A DNA stretch of 64,000 bases from Lysobacterales bacterium (GTDB lineage Bacteria; Pseudomonadota; Gammaproteobacteria; Xanthomonadales; Marinicellaceae): assembly GCA_026988115.1 (NCBI GenBank), contig JALSLV010000118.1:18420-82419 (forward strand), read 5' to 3'. Under the pieces are notes generated by a model that saw only the letters and a list, made by a program, of their open reading frames with translations, was not told the origin of the DNA and ran no database searches. A program made the position numbers and the translations under genes. This document shows, in pieces, positions 37,997-47,386 of the stretch. Positions within the stretch are counted from its first letter, which is position 1; every line of letters starts with the position of its first letter.

Positions 37997-38524
37997 ATGT
38001 TATTCCAGCTAAAAGAATACTGGTTTAAAATTCTTAGTTTTATTGATATGGGTGGTCCAGTTCTCTGGGCCATCATGGCTGTTTTGTTTTTTATGTGGCT
38101 TATGGTCATTGAGCGCTTATGGTATTATTTGGTGACTTTCCCAAAGAAAAGAAGTGCCATACTTTCACTTTGGGATAACCGAGTTGATACCACGAGTTGG
38201 TACGCTAAAAGAATAAGAGAACAGTATATATCAGAGGCAAATATAGACTTAAAAGCAGGCTTGGGTTTTCTCGATTCGTTAGTTGCTATTAGCCCGTTAT
38301 TGGGGTTATTTGGTACGGTATACGGAATGTTGGGTGTGTTTGAAATCATGGCAACCGAAGGAACTTCAAATGCTCGAGCAATGGCAGGAGGTGTTGCAAA
38401 AGCAACAGTGCCAACCATGGCGGGTATGATTGCAGCCTTATCAGGAATCTTTTTTACAACCTATTTTAAACAAAAAGCACAGGTTGAAACTCAGAAACTT
38501 GAAGATTCCATGGTTCAACACTAG
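37997..38524 (+). CDS. exbB: ExbB-type proton channel protein
   Basis: 175 residues with three membrane spans. The second and third spans contain LGFLDSLVAISPLLGLFGTVYGML and AKATVPTMAGMIAALSGIFFTTYF, the TolQ/ExbB core. With ExbD it uses the proton gradient to power TonB. Starts one base after the preceding stop. Confidence 0.93.
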   Translation: MLFQLKEYWFKILSFIDMGGPVLWAIMAVLFFMWLMVIERLWYYLVTFPKKRSAILSLWDNRVDTTSWYAKRIREQYISEANIDLKAGLGFLDSLVAISPLLGLFGTVYGMLGVFEIMATEGTSNARAMAGGVAKATVPTMAGMIAALSGIFFTTYFKQKAQVETQKLEDSMVQH

Positions 38525-38601
38525 TAAAAGCTGAACCTTATAAGAGTGAAAACAAATTATTATCACTTACAACAAACAAAAAATTATATAGAGGTCTAGA
38601 A

Positions 38602-39003
38602 ATGAGACGTAGACATTTTCAAGAAGATGAAGCAGAGATAAATATTACACCAATGTTGGATGTTGTGTTCATTATGTTAATATTTTTTATCGTAACAACT
38701 TCATTTGTTAAAGAGACAGGTGTGACCATTAGTCGTCCATCAGCATCATCTGCCAAGCAGGTGAAAAAAGGTAATATCTTGGTGGCGATTAAAGACACAG
38801 GCAAGATTTGGATTAATAAGCGTGAGATTGATATTCGAGCGGTGCGTGCGGTTGTTGAAAAAATGCATGCAGAAAATCCAGAAGGATCGGCTGTGATTAT
38901 TGCTGATAGAGGTTCACGAACAGGTGATTTAGTGACAGTAATGGATCAAATCAAAGCCGCAAAGGTTGAGAAAATTTCAATTGCAGCAACAAAAGCTGAA
39001 TAA
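38602..39003 (+). CDS. exbD: ExbD-type proton channel protein
   Basis: 133 residues. One N-terminal span, NITPMLDVVFIMLIFFIVTT, contains the conserved proton-carrying Asp of ExbD/TolR. The periplasmic domain follows. AGAGGT lies upstream of the ATG. A 77-base gap separates it from exbB and contains a second copy of the 13-base motif found upstream of the first gene, so it may have an extra promoter or regulatory site. Confidence 0.94.
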   Translation: MRRRHFQEDEAEINITPMLDVVFIMLIFFIVTTSFVKETGVTISRPSASSAKQVKKGNILVAIKDTGKIWINKREIDIRAVRAVVEKMHAENPEGSAVIIADRGSRTGDLVTVMDQIKAAKVEKISIAATKAE

Positions 39004-39015
39004 TGAGGAGTTCTT

Positions 39016-39654
39016 ATGAGTAGTATAACAAGAGGTGGTATATCGGTTATACCAGCTGCAATCATTACCTTCTTTTTATTTATAGGTATGTATTGGTTGG
39101 TAAATTTGTCAAACCATGAGAAGCCCAATGACGATGATAATATTTCCATTGACTTTTCTCCGGTTAAAATAGACGAAGACATTAATCAAAAACAGAGGCG
39201 TATTCCAAAAAAGCCACCACCACCTAAAGAGCCGCCACCACCTCCCAAGATGAATATTCAACAGAATCAAACGGTTGCGAACAACATGCCTACGCCTAAT
39301 GTTCCCGCATTAGATTTGGGAGTGGGCGGAGGAGGACCATTTATTGGTGCCATGGGCGCAGGTGTTGATATGGGTAAAGATGGCGGTATTATTCCTATTG
39401 TAACTATAGCACCTAACTACCCAAGAAAAGCAGCAGTTGCAAAAATTGAAGGCTGGGTCGAAATGGAATTTACTATTACTGAAGTAGGAACAGTTGTAAG
39501 CCCTAAAGTTATAGCTTCAAAACCCAAAAGAATTTTCGATAGAGAAGCACTAAGGGCGATATTGAAATATAAATTTAAACCTAAAGTAGTTGATGGCGTG
39601 GCGATGACACAGGTTGCGACTCAACGAATTGACTTTAAATTAGCTAAGGATTAA
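39016..39654 (+). CDS. tonB: TonB-family protein
   Basis: 212 residues. N-terminal anchor (about 14-32, IPAAIITFFLFIGMYWLV), a Pro/Lys-rich spacer (KKPPPPKEPPPPPK), a Gly-rich hinge, and the C-terminal TonB domain (about 130-212, YPRKAAVAKIEGWVEMEF, YKFKPKVVDG). It carries energy from ExbB-ExbD to outer-membrane receptors. GAGGAG precedes the start. Confidence 0.95.
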   Translation: MSSITRGGISVIPAAIITFFLFIGMYWLVNLSNHEKPNDDDNISIDFSPVKIDEDINQKQRRIPKKPPPPKEPPPPPKMNIQQNQTVANNMPTPNVPALDLGVGGGGPFIGAMGAGVDMGKDGGIIPIVTIAPNYPRKAAVAKIEGWVEMEFTITEVGTVVSPKVIASKPKRIFDREALRAILKYKFKPKVVDGVAMTQVATQRIDFKLAKD

Positions 39655-39658
39655 TATA

Positions 39659-40969
39659 ATGAAAAAGTATTTAAACTATACACTATTGTTTTTTGGTTTC
39701 CTAAGTTTTACTTTGGTTTTTGCTGGAGAGGTCAAAACAGGAAATCCTGAGCGTAAAAGATCGAGCAATGAAGCGATGACAGAATCAGTCTATAAAAAGT
39801 TTGTTAAATTGCAAGAAATGATTGCTGATGAGCGTTATACGGAAGCAAGAGCTGGATTAAACGCGTTAAGTGAAAAGAGACTTAATAGTTTTGAGAAAGC
39901 CAATATTAACCAATATCTTGGTTGGATAGATTCTGCGCAGGGTAAGTATATTGCTGCAGCAAATAAATTTAAAATCGCCATTGATTCTGATTCGTTACCA
40001 AATCAGGCGCATTTTGCAATGATGTTGCAAATGGCACAAATATTAATAGGTGGAGGTAAGTATGAACTTGGTCTAAAAGCTTTACATGATTACTACAAGG
40101 TGACGGATACAATTAAAGATTCGACATTTGTCCTTGAAGCGAATGCATATGCTCAGTTGGAACAATTTAGCAAAGCGATTCCAATTCTTAAAAAAGGGAT
40201 TTCGTTGTCTGAAAAACCAAAAGAGAACTGGTATTATTTGCTTTATTCATTATATATGCAAACATCACAATTTCAGCAAGCTGCAAAAACATTAGAAAAA
40301 CTTATTCAGATAAATCCAAACAAGGAAGACTATTGGAAAAGGTTGTCAGGGGTTTACTTCAACCTGAAAAAAGATGATAAAGCATTGGCAACTTTGGTTG
40401 TGGCAGATAAAAATGGCATGATACAAGATGAAAAAGAGAGATTGCGTCTTTTTAGGATGTATGCTTTTTTGGGAGTGCCATACAAAGCAGGCAAAGTATT
40501 AGAAAAAGGATTAAAAGACGGTGTTATCAAGCCAGAATATAAACACTGGAAATCTCTTGGAGAGATTTGGTATACGGCTGCTGAAATGGATAAGGCGTTA
40601 GCTGCTTTTGATGAAGCCAGTAAAACCGCGCAAGATGGTCAAATTGACTTTAGGAGAGCTTATATTTATTTTGATAGAGAAGATTGGCCAAATGTAATAA
40701 ATGCATTGAACTCTGCTTTAGAAAAAGGTGGATTAAAAGAGAAAAAAATTGGTCAAGCATGGTTACTATTGGGAATGGCCAATAGTGAGTTGGGGAAAAT
40801 GTCCAAGGCCGTTGATGCCTTAAAAAAAGCAGCCAAGTATAAAAGTTCTCGAAATAACGCAGTGCAATGGTTGGAGCATATCGCCAGTCAACAAAGACGA
40901 GCTAGGGCAGAAGCGGAACAACGCAAAATGTTAGAAGAAAAAGCTTCTGATAGGGTTGATGAAACTTAA
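39659..40969 (+). CDS. Exported TPR protein of the TonB-type operon
   Basis: 436 residues. Signal peptide (ends near TLVFAGE), then about eight TPR-like helix pairs through the chain (for example YYLLYSLYMQTSQFQQAAKTL, AWLLLGMANSELGKMSKAVDAL), and a charged C-terminus. TPR genes in this position belong to TonB2-type clusters and appear to help the system at the outer membrane. Four bases after tonB. Confidence 0.9.
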   Translation: MKKYLNYTLLFFGFLSFTLVFAGEVKTGNPERKRSSNEAMTESVYKKFVKLQEMIADERYTEARAGLNALSEKRLNSFEKANINQYLGWIDSAQGKYIAAANKFKIAIDSDSLPNQAHFAMMLQMAQILIGGGKYELGLKALHDYYKVTDTIKDSTFVLEANAYAQLEQFSKAIPILKKGISLSEKPKENWYYLLYSLYMQTSQFQQAAKTLEKLIQINPNKEDYWKRLSGVYFNLKKDDKALATLVVADKNGMIQDEKERLRLFRMYAFLGVPYKAGKVLEKGLKDGVIKPEYKHWKSLGEIWYTAAEMDKALAAFDEASKTAQDGQIDFRRAYIYFDREDWPNVINALNSALEKGGLKEKKIGQAWLLLGMANSELGKMSKAVDALKKAAKYKSSRNNAVQWLEHIASQQRRARAEAEQRKMLEEKASDRVDET

Positions 40970-40981
40970 TCAGCAATCAGT

Positions 40982-41887
40982 GTGACTGAAAAAATAAAAA
41001 GCAGTAATGAGGCTATCATTGCTGCTTTTTTTAATTTCCTAAAACTTGAAAAAGGCTTGTCATCCAATACCATTGCAAGTTATTCCTCAGATATTAACCA
41101 GTTTTTAAATTTCATCAAAAATTCTGTTATTATTACGCAGGTTAGATCTCATTTAGTTAACAATTATTTAGGCACTTTAAATAAGCAAAAACTAAGTCCA
41201 AAAAGTGTCTCTCGTAAAATTTCATCACTTAAACAACTGTATTCTTATTTATTAAAAATAAAATTAATTCAGGAAAACCCCTTTAGTGCTATTGTCATGC
41301 CAAAGACAGGCAGTTCGGTTCCAAAACCCTTATCTGAAATTCAGATTAATAAATTATTAAATGCACCAGATTTAACAACGGCAATTGGCTTTAGAGATAA
41401 AACAATGATTGAGTTGATGTATTCTTGTGGATTACGTGTGTCAGAATTGATTAATGTAAAGTTAATGGAAGTCAATCTGAACCAAGGGACTATACTCATA
41501 ACAGGTAAAGGGCAGAAACAACGTTTAATTCCGATGGGTGAATACGCCACTGACTATTTATCTACCTATTTAATTCAATTTAGGAAACTATTGTTAAAGA
41601 CAAAGACGTCGAATTATGTATTTTTAAGTAATCGTAGTAAAAACATGACACGCCAAACCTTTTGGCACAGCATTAAAAAATACGCTCAAATGGCTGAAAT
41701 ATATCCTTTACCATCGCCTCACATGTTACGTCACTCTTTTGCGACACATTTGCTTAATCACGGAGCAGACTTGAGGGTGGTACAGATGTTGTTAGGGCAT
41801 TCAAATGTATCAACAACTCAGATATATACCTTGGTTGCAAAAGAAAAATTGAAAGAAATTCATCAAAAACACCACCCAAGAGGGTAA
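40982..41887 (+). CDS. xerD: Tyrosine recombinase XerD
   Basis: 301 residues; resolves chromosome dimers at dif with XerC. The N-terminal SAM-like domain (about 1-95) is followed by the catalytic domain with Arg in CGLRVSEL, His-x-x-Arg in HMLRHSFATHLL, His in LLGHSNVS, and the nucleophile Tyr in TTQIYTLV. It starts with GTG. The order xerD-dsbC is the same as in E. coli, which supports XerD rather than XerC. Confidence 0.93.
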   Translation: MTEKIKSSNEAIIAAFFNFLKLEKGLSSNTIASYSSDINQFLNFIKNSVIITQVRSHLVNNYLGTLNKQKLSPKSVSRKISSLKQLYSYLLKIKLIQENPFSAIVMPKTGSSVPKPLSEIQINKLLNAPDLTTAIGFRDKTMIELMYSCGLRVSELINVKLMEVNLNQGTILITGKGQKQRLIPMGEYATDYLSTYLIQFRKLLLKTKTSNYVFLSNRSKNMTRQTFWHSIKKYAQMAEIYPLPSPHMLRHSFATHLLNHGADLRVVQMLLGHSNVSTTQIYTLVAKEKLKEIHQKHHPRG

Positions 41888-41988
41888 GTTGGCAGGTTTT
41901 TACTGGTAATTATTTGCTTATAAATATAATTGGAACTAAAATTCATTGCTTCTTGTCAAAGTAAAATATTAAATTTGGAATCTAAAGT

Positions 41989-42717
41989 ATGTATAAAACA
42001 ATTACAACAACAGCATTGCTGTTAGCAGTGACAGCCATTAGTGCTAAGGAGCCTTCTAAAGCGATTAAAGATGGCATTAAAAACTTAGCACCAACAGCAT
42101 CCGTTTCATCCATGGAAAAAACCCCGATAAAAGGAATTAAGGAGATTGTTATTAATTCAGGTCGAGGAGGAGAGGTCTATTATATATCCGAAGATGGAAA
42201 ATACTTGTTAAATGGAAATATGATTGATACAACCAGTCGCGAAGATTTAACTGAAAATAAAAAGTCAGGTATTCGAAAAGAGTTAGTAGCTCAGTTTGGG
42301 AAAGATCAACGCATTGATTTTTTCCCAAAAGACATGAAACACCACATAATGGTATTTACGGATATTGATTGTGGTTATTGCCGTAAATTACACAACCAAA
42401 TTGATGAATACAATAAATTAGGTATTGGAATCTCATATCTTTTTTACCCAAGAGCAGGCTTGAAGTCTCCTGCTTACGATAAAGCGGTATCGGTTTGGTG
42501 TTCAGAAGACAGGCAAGAAGCCATGACTAATGCAAAATCAGGCATAGCTCTGGAAAATAAAACCTGTGATAATCCTGTTGAAGCACAATACAAGGCAGGT
42601 CAATCAGCAGGAGTAACAGGAACCCCTGCTATTGTTTTAGAAAATGGTAAATTAATGCCAGGGTATTTACCACCTGAGAAGCTGTTGCAAAGGTTGAACA
42701 TTATGATGGCAAAGTAA
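41989..42717 (+). CDS. dsbC: Thiol:disulfide interchange protein DsbC
   Basis: 242 residues. Signal peptide (MYKTITTTALLLAVTAISA), an N-terminal dimerisation domain, and a thioredoxin domain with CGYC in DIDCGYCRKLH, the same active site as E. coli DsbC. The cis-Pro is in GVTGTPAIVL. It isomerises wrong disulfides in the periplasm; several Cys-rich exported proteins are encoded to the right. Followed by a terminator. Confidence 0.95.
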   Translation: MYKTITTTALLLAVTAISAKEPSKAIKDGIKNLAPTASVSSMEKTPIKGIKEIVINSGRGGEVYYISEDGKYLLNGNMIDTTSREDLTENKKSGIRKELVAQFGKDQRIDFFPKDMKHHIMVFTDIDCGYCRKLHNQIDEYNKLGIGISYLFYPRAGLKSPAYDKAVSVWCSEDRQEAMTNAKSGIALENKTCDNPVEAQYKAGQSAGVTGTPAIVLENGKLMPGYLPPEKLLQRLNIMMAK

Positions 42718-42761
42718 AAAGTAAAAACCGAATCAAGAATTATCTAACAGGGTTAATATAT

Positions 42762-42786
42762 AAAACCGGCATCTGCCGGTTTTTTT
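42762..42786 (+). terminator. Rho-independent terminator after dsbC
   Basis: AAAACCGGCA, a two-base centre, TGCCGGTTTT and a further T-run. It is a strong GC-rich stem for this AT-rich region, 45 bases after the dsbC stop. Confidence 0.9.
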
Positions 42787-42872
42787 AGTTTAAACAAAGG
42801 TTAATAGTAATACACATTGATTGGATTAATGGTATTATTCACATCTGAACTAGTTAGCGTCCCTTAAATAAA

Positions 42873-45800
42873 ATGAATAGTGAAATCTGTGTGTTACAAT
42901 CAGCTATAAAGCTGAGTCAATTTCAACTCAATAAGCTTAATAAAGAAATCAATAATACCAATAAAATTATTGGTATTAGCGATGTCTTTTTAGTCTCAGC
43001 CCCAGTGGTTTCAGATTCGAGCAAAAGTAAATTAAAGCGTTTGTTAAATGCAAGAGATTATACAAAAAGGAATTGTGAAATATTTGTTGCACCACGTCAG
43101 GGGACTATTTCTCCGTGGTCAAGTAAAGCAACAGATATATTGCATAATTGCGGTCTCAAAGACATAAAACGCATAGAGTTATCGCGCTGTTATGAGTTTG
43201 AAAAAGAGGTAACTGTTAGTGCTGTTAGAGAAACACATATTTTTGACAGAATGATAGAAGATATTTATCAGAACGTTAGCGATTTAACGGTATTATTTGA
43301 GGAACTAAAGCCGCAAAAAGATGATGAAATAAAAATACTAAACTCGCCTGAAAGAATAGATGAAATCAACCTGGAATTAGGCCTAGCACTGTCTCAAAGT
43401 GAAAAGGAATATCTGCTTAAAAGTTATGCAGAGATACAAAAAGAACCAACAGCAGCAGAATTGATGATGTTTGCTCAGGCAAATTCTGAGCATTGCCGAC
43501 ATAAAATATTTAATGCAAGTTGGAAAATTGACAACCAACAGCAACAAAAATCACTGTTTTCAATGATTCGAAATACAGAAGCCAAAACCCCAAGTCCAGC
43601 TATTTCTGCTTATAAAGATAATTCTGCCGTTTTTAGTGGTGGACAAAGCATTCGTTGGATTAAGGGTGCTGACAATAAATACACAGAAGAAACCTTAGTT
43701 GCCGATATTCTTATCAAGGTAGAAACACACAACCACCCAACGGCAATCTCTCCTTTTCCAGGAGCAGCAACTGGTTCAGGTGGAGAAATTAGAGATGAGG
43801 CGGCAACAGGTCAGGGCAGCCGTCCTAAGGCGGGATTGACAGGATATTCCGTAAGTCACTTGAAGGTTCCAAACAACAGACACCCGTGGGAAGAAGATAC
43901 TATTGGTAAACCAGAAAGAATTGCATCAGCATTGGATATCATGCTTGAAGCGCCGCTTGGAGCAGCGGCATTTAATGACGAATTTGGTCGTCCAAATATC
44001 TGTGGCTATTTTCGATCAATGGAAATCAATACCGAAGACTTTGGTTGGCGAGGATACCATAAGCCCATCATGTTGGCAGGTGGATTGGGAACCATCAACC
44101 GCGATTTAGCAATCAAACAAGACACGCAAGCAGAAGATGTTTTGGTTGTTCTTGGAGGGCCTGCGATGTTGATTGGTTTGGGAGGAGGAGCGGCCTCATC
44201 AATGACCAGTGGCAGCAGAAAAGAAGACTTGGATTTTGCTTCAGTTCAAAGAGGTAATCCTGAGATGGAGCGGCGATGCCAAGAAGTAATCGATTCTTGT
44301 TGGACTTTGGGTCATGACAGCCCAATACGTTCAATTCATGATGTAGGTGCTGGAGGTTTGTCCAATGCGATGCCAGAATTACTCGATGATGCGGGTTTGG
44401 GAGGCGTATTAGAGTTGCGAGAATTACAGATTGATACAACATCAATGACACCAATGGAAGTGTGGTGTAACGAATCACAAGAGCGTTATGTTATATCCAT
44501 TAAGCCAGACAAGTTAAAGCAATTTACAGACATGTGTGAGCGCGAGCGTTGTCCAGTAGCCGTGCTTGGTAAAGCCACTAAAGAGCCAAATTTGTCTGTT
44601 AATGATGCTTATTTCAGTGAAAAAATAGTGGATATTCCAATGAGCCTGCTTTTTGGAAATACCCCGAAAACAGAAAAAAACATCAAAAGGGTTAAACCAA
44701 AGCTGAGCAAATTCGATAGCAGCTCTATTGAAGTAGAAGATGCCATAAATAAAATACTTGTTTTCCCGACGGTTGCAAGTAAAAAGTATTTAATTACTAT
44801 TGGTGATAGAACTGTTTCGGGGCTGGTTCATCGGGATCAAATGGTTGGGCCTTGGCAAATCCCTGTCGCTGATTGCGGTGTCACTTTAAGAGATTTTCAT
44901 TCTTATGCTGGAGAAGTGATGTCTATTGGTGAAAAAGCACCATTGGCATTAATTGATGGAAAAGCCTCTGCACAAATGGCAGTTTGTGAAGCATTATTAA
45001 ATTGTGCTGGAAATTCTATTGGTTCGTTGGATAAAATAAAATTATCGGCTAACTGGATGGCGGCATCAGGACTAGGACGAGAAGATGAAGTGCTTTTTGA
45101 CGCAGTCAAAGCCATTGGAGAAGAGTTGTGTCCCCAATTAGGGATTGGGATACCTGTGGGCAAAGATTCGTTGTCGATGAACTCGCAGTGGGATAATGGA
45201 CAGAAAACAGTCACCTCACCCGTCTCATTATTAATCTCAGCTTTTGCCAATGTTAAAGACGTCCGCAAAAGTGTAACGCCTTATTTTGATGCTAAACAAA
45301 CCCATAAGTTTTATTACATTGATTTAGCCCAGGGTAAAAAACGATTAGGGGCATCATCCTTGGCACAAGTTTACAGTCAAATTGGCGATGAGTGCCCACA
45401 AGTGGAGAGCATTGAAAAAATAAAGTCATTCTGGCAATTGATGCAATCATCAATCGAAAAAGAACTTATTGCTGCGTACCATGATGTTTCTGATGGTGGT
45501 TTATTTGTGACGATTCTTGAGTTGTGCATGGCAAGCCACTGTGGAGCGAAAATAAATATAAACTTTAGTAGTCAAGCACCTGTTGATAAACTTTTTAATG
45601 AAGAACTTGGTGTAGTGGTAGCCATTTCAGAACAACAAGAAGCGGACTTCATAAAACAAATTAAGCAGACAGAATTAAAAAAAGACATCGTTGAAATTGG
45701 ATTAAGCCAAACACAAAAGACGTTGCAAATTAAAGATGGAATGAAAAACATTTTTAATGAATCACTCGTCGATTTGCAACAAAAGTGGAGCCTTACCAGT

Positions 45801-46697
45801 CATCAAATGGTTACTTTAAGAGACAACCCAGAAACAGCCAAACAAGAGTTTGACTGGATAGCAAAAGAGGATAAAGGCATTAACCCAAAAGCAGCTTTTG
45901 ATTTTAGTGAAGCAGTGATTGCACCGTATCTTAATTTGTCCCGACCCAAAGTTGCTATCCTAAGAGAGCAAGGTGTCAATGGTCAAAAAGAAATGGCAAT
46001 GGCATTTTATAAAGCAGGATTTGATGCCTACGATGTGCATATGCAGGATTTGCTTGAGGGGAGATTTAATATCAATGATTTTCAGGGCATGGCAGCTTGT
46101 GGTGGATTTTCCTATGGTGATGTTCTCGGTGCTGGTAAGGGCTGGGCGAATAGCATTTTGTTTAATGAGAAAATAAAAGCACAATTTACAGAATATTTTA
46201 TCGACGACAACAAGTTTACCTTGGGTGTGTGTAATGGCTGCCAGATGTTGTCATCTTTAAAAGAGATTATTCCAGGAGCTCAATCCTGGCCACAATTCTT
46301 AAAAAACACTTCGCAACAATTTGAGGCAAGATTTTCTTCTGTTATAATTGAGGAAAGCCCTTCTGTCTTTTTTGAAGATATGCAGGGCGCACGTATTCCA
46401 GTTGCTATAGCACACGGGGAAGGTCGAGCATTTTTTAAAGATGAGAGTTGTACGACAAATAAAGTGGCGAGTTATTGTGATAATAAGGGTGTTAGAACTC
46501 AAAGTTACCCTTTTAATCCCAATGGTTCTCATAATGCGACAGCTGCGGTTAGTAATGAAAGTGGAAATGTGTTAATAATGATGCCGCATCCAGAGCGGGT
46601 ATTTAGAGTGGAGCAAATGTCATGGTTTCCTAACTCATGGCAAGGCAATTCGCCGTGGATGAGAATGTTTTATAACGCGAGGAGATTTGTTAAGTGA
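42873..46697 (+). CDS. purL: Phosphoribosylformylglycinamidine synthase
   Basis: 1274-residue single-chain enzyme of purine synthesis (FGAR to FGAM), the large form usual in gammaproteobacteria. N-terminal PurS-like domain (about 1-150), two synthetase halves (for example ANSEHCRHKIFNASW, ETHNHPTAISPFPGAATG), and a C-terminal glutaminase domain with nucleophile Cys in LGVCNGCQMLS and the terminal triad part in MPHPERVFR. The full set of motifs is intact. Its stop overlaps the next start by four bases. Confidence 0.98.
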   Translation: MNSEICVLQSAIKLSQFQLNKLNKEINNTNKIIGISDVFLVSAPVVSDSSKSKLKRLLNARDYTKRNCEIFVAPRQGTISPWSSKATDILHNCGLKDIKRIELSRCYEFEKEVTVSAVRETHIFDRMIEDIYQNVSDLTVLFEELKPQKDDEIKILNSPERIDEINLELGLALSQSEKEYLLKSYAEIQKEPTAAELMMFAQANSEHCRHKIFNASWKIDNQQQQKSLFSMIRNTEAKTPSPAISAYKDNSAVFSGGQSIRWIKGADNKYTEETLVADILIKVETHNHPTAISPFPGAATGSGGEIRDEAATGQGSRPKAGLTGYSVSHLKVPNNRHPWEEDTIGKPERIASALDIMLEAPLGAAAFNDEFGRPNICGYFRSMEINTEDFGWRGYHKPIMLAGGLGTINRDLAIKQDTQAEDVLVVLGGPAMLIGLGGGAASSMTSGSRKEDLDFASVQRGNPEMERRCQEVIDSCWTLGHDSPIRSIHDVGAGGLSNAMPELLDDAGLGGVLELRELQIDTTSMTPMEVWCNESQERYVISIKPDKLKQFTDMCERERCPVAVLGKATKEPNLSVNDAYFSEKIVDIPMSLLFGNTPKTEKNIKRVKPKLSKFDSSSIEVEDAINKILVFPTVASKKYLITIGDRTVSGLVHRDQMVGPWQIPVADCGVTLRDFHSYAGEVMSIGEKAPLALIDGKASAQMAVCEALLNCAGNSIGSLDKIKLSANWMAASGLGREDEVLFDAVKAIGEELCPQLGIGIPVGKDSLSMNSQWDNGQKTVTSPVSLLISAFANVKDVRKSVTPYFDAKQTHKFYYIDLAQGKKRLGASSLAQVYSQIGDECPQVESIEKIKSFWQLMQSSIEKELIAAYHDVSDGGLFVTILELCMASHCGAKININFSSQAPVDKLFNEELGVVVAISEQQEADFIKQIKQTELKKDIVEIGLSQTQKTLQIKDGMKNIFNESLVDLQQKWSLTSHQMVTLRDNPETAKQEFDWIAKEDKGINPKAAFDFSEAVIAPYLNLSRPKVAILREQGVNGQKEMAMAFYKAGFDAYDVHMQDLLEGRFNINDFQGMAACGGFSYGDVLGAGKGWANSILFNEKIKAQFTEYFIDDNKFTLGVCNGCQMLSSLKEIIPGAQSWPQFLKNTSQQFEARFSSVIIEESPSVFFEDMQGARIPVAIAHGEGRAFFKDESCTTNKVASYCDNKGVRTQSYPFNPNGSHNATAAVSNESGNVLIMMPHPERVFRVEQMSWFPNSWQGNSPWMRMFYNARRFVK

Positions 46698-47386
46698 GTG
46701 ATTCGGTAGAAAATAACGAAAAGTATTCGAAGACAGTTATCAAAGAAATGTTAATTAGTGCTGTGCTGTATTTGCCTATTAGTTTCTTTGTGTGGTTTTA
46801 TGCATCGGCTTTGTTGGTTATCCCCGTTAAGTATTTATTGCAAATGGTTTTAACGGTGTGGCAGCCAGAATTATTTAATGCGGTAACGCAACACCATTAT
46901 TTGTTAAGTATAGAAACTTTAATATTTCCAAAAGAGACTTTCTCAGGTCAAGGGGATAAGTTGGCAGTTTTGGATGTGTCAGTAAACCCAATGCTCTACG
47001 GTTATGGATTGGCAGTTATCTCGGGATTGGTGTTATCTGTTCCAGGTCTTAAATGGTCAAAGGTTGTTTTTCAAATAGTATTGGGATATTTTGTTACTGT
47101 CTTTATTCAAACTTTTGGTTCATTTTGGGAAATGATTAAGCACCTTGCTTTTGAAGGTGGTCCAGATACAAGTCAAGCAATTTTGGATACAGGTTTGGCG
47201 CCAAACTTTATCGCTTTGATGTATCAATTATCTTATTTGATTTTCCCTGCTGTTATTCCAGTGGCTTATTGGATTGTGATGAATAACGTCTTTATTGGAG
47301 AAATAACTGGTTTGGATAAAAAGCAAACGCGAAACTTTAAGCAAAAAACAGTGTCTGATAAAAAACAAACAGAAGAAGATAAATGA
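46694..47386 (+). CDS. Inner-membrane protein of unknown function between purL and gspE
   Basis: 230 residues, GTG start overlapping the purL stop. Four hydrophobic spans (about 18-38, 95-115, 125-145, 180-205) and a charged Lys/Gln-rich C-terminal tail. The pattern DVSVNPMLYGYGLAVISGLVL reminds me of membrane proteins annotated as exosortase-H-associated, but I cannot confirm that and no exosortase is in the window. It overlaps gspE by four bases, so it may also be an accessory of the secretion system. Confidence 0.8.
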   Translation: MSDSVENNEKYSKTVIKEMLISAVLYLPISFFVWFYASALLVIPVKYLLQMVLTVWQPELFNAVTQHHYLLSIETLIFPKETFSGQGDKLAVLDVSVNPMLYGYGLAVISGLVLSVPGLKWSKVVFQIVLGYFVTVFIQTFGSFWEMIKHLAFEGGPDTSQAILDTGLAPNFIALMYQLSYLIFPAVIPVAYWIVMNNVFIGEITGLDKKQTRNFKQKTVSDKKQTEEDK

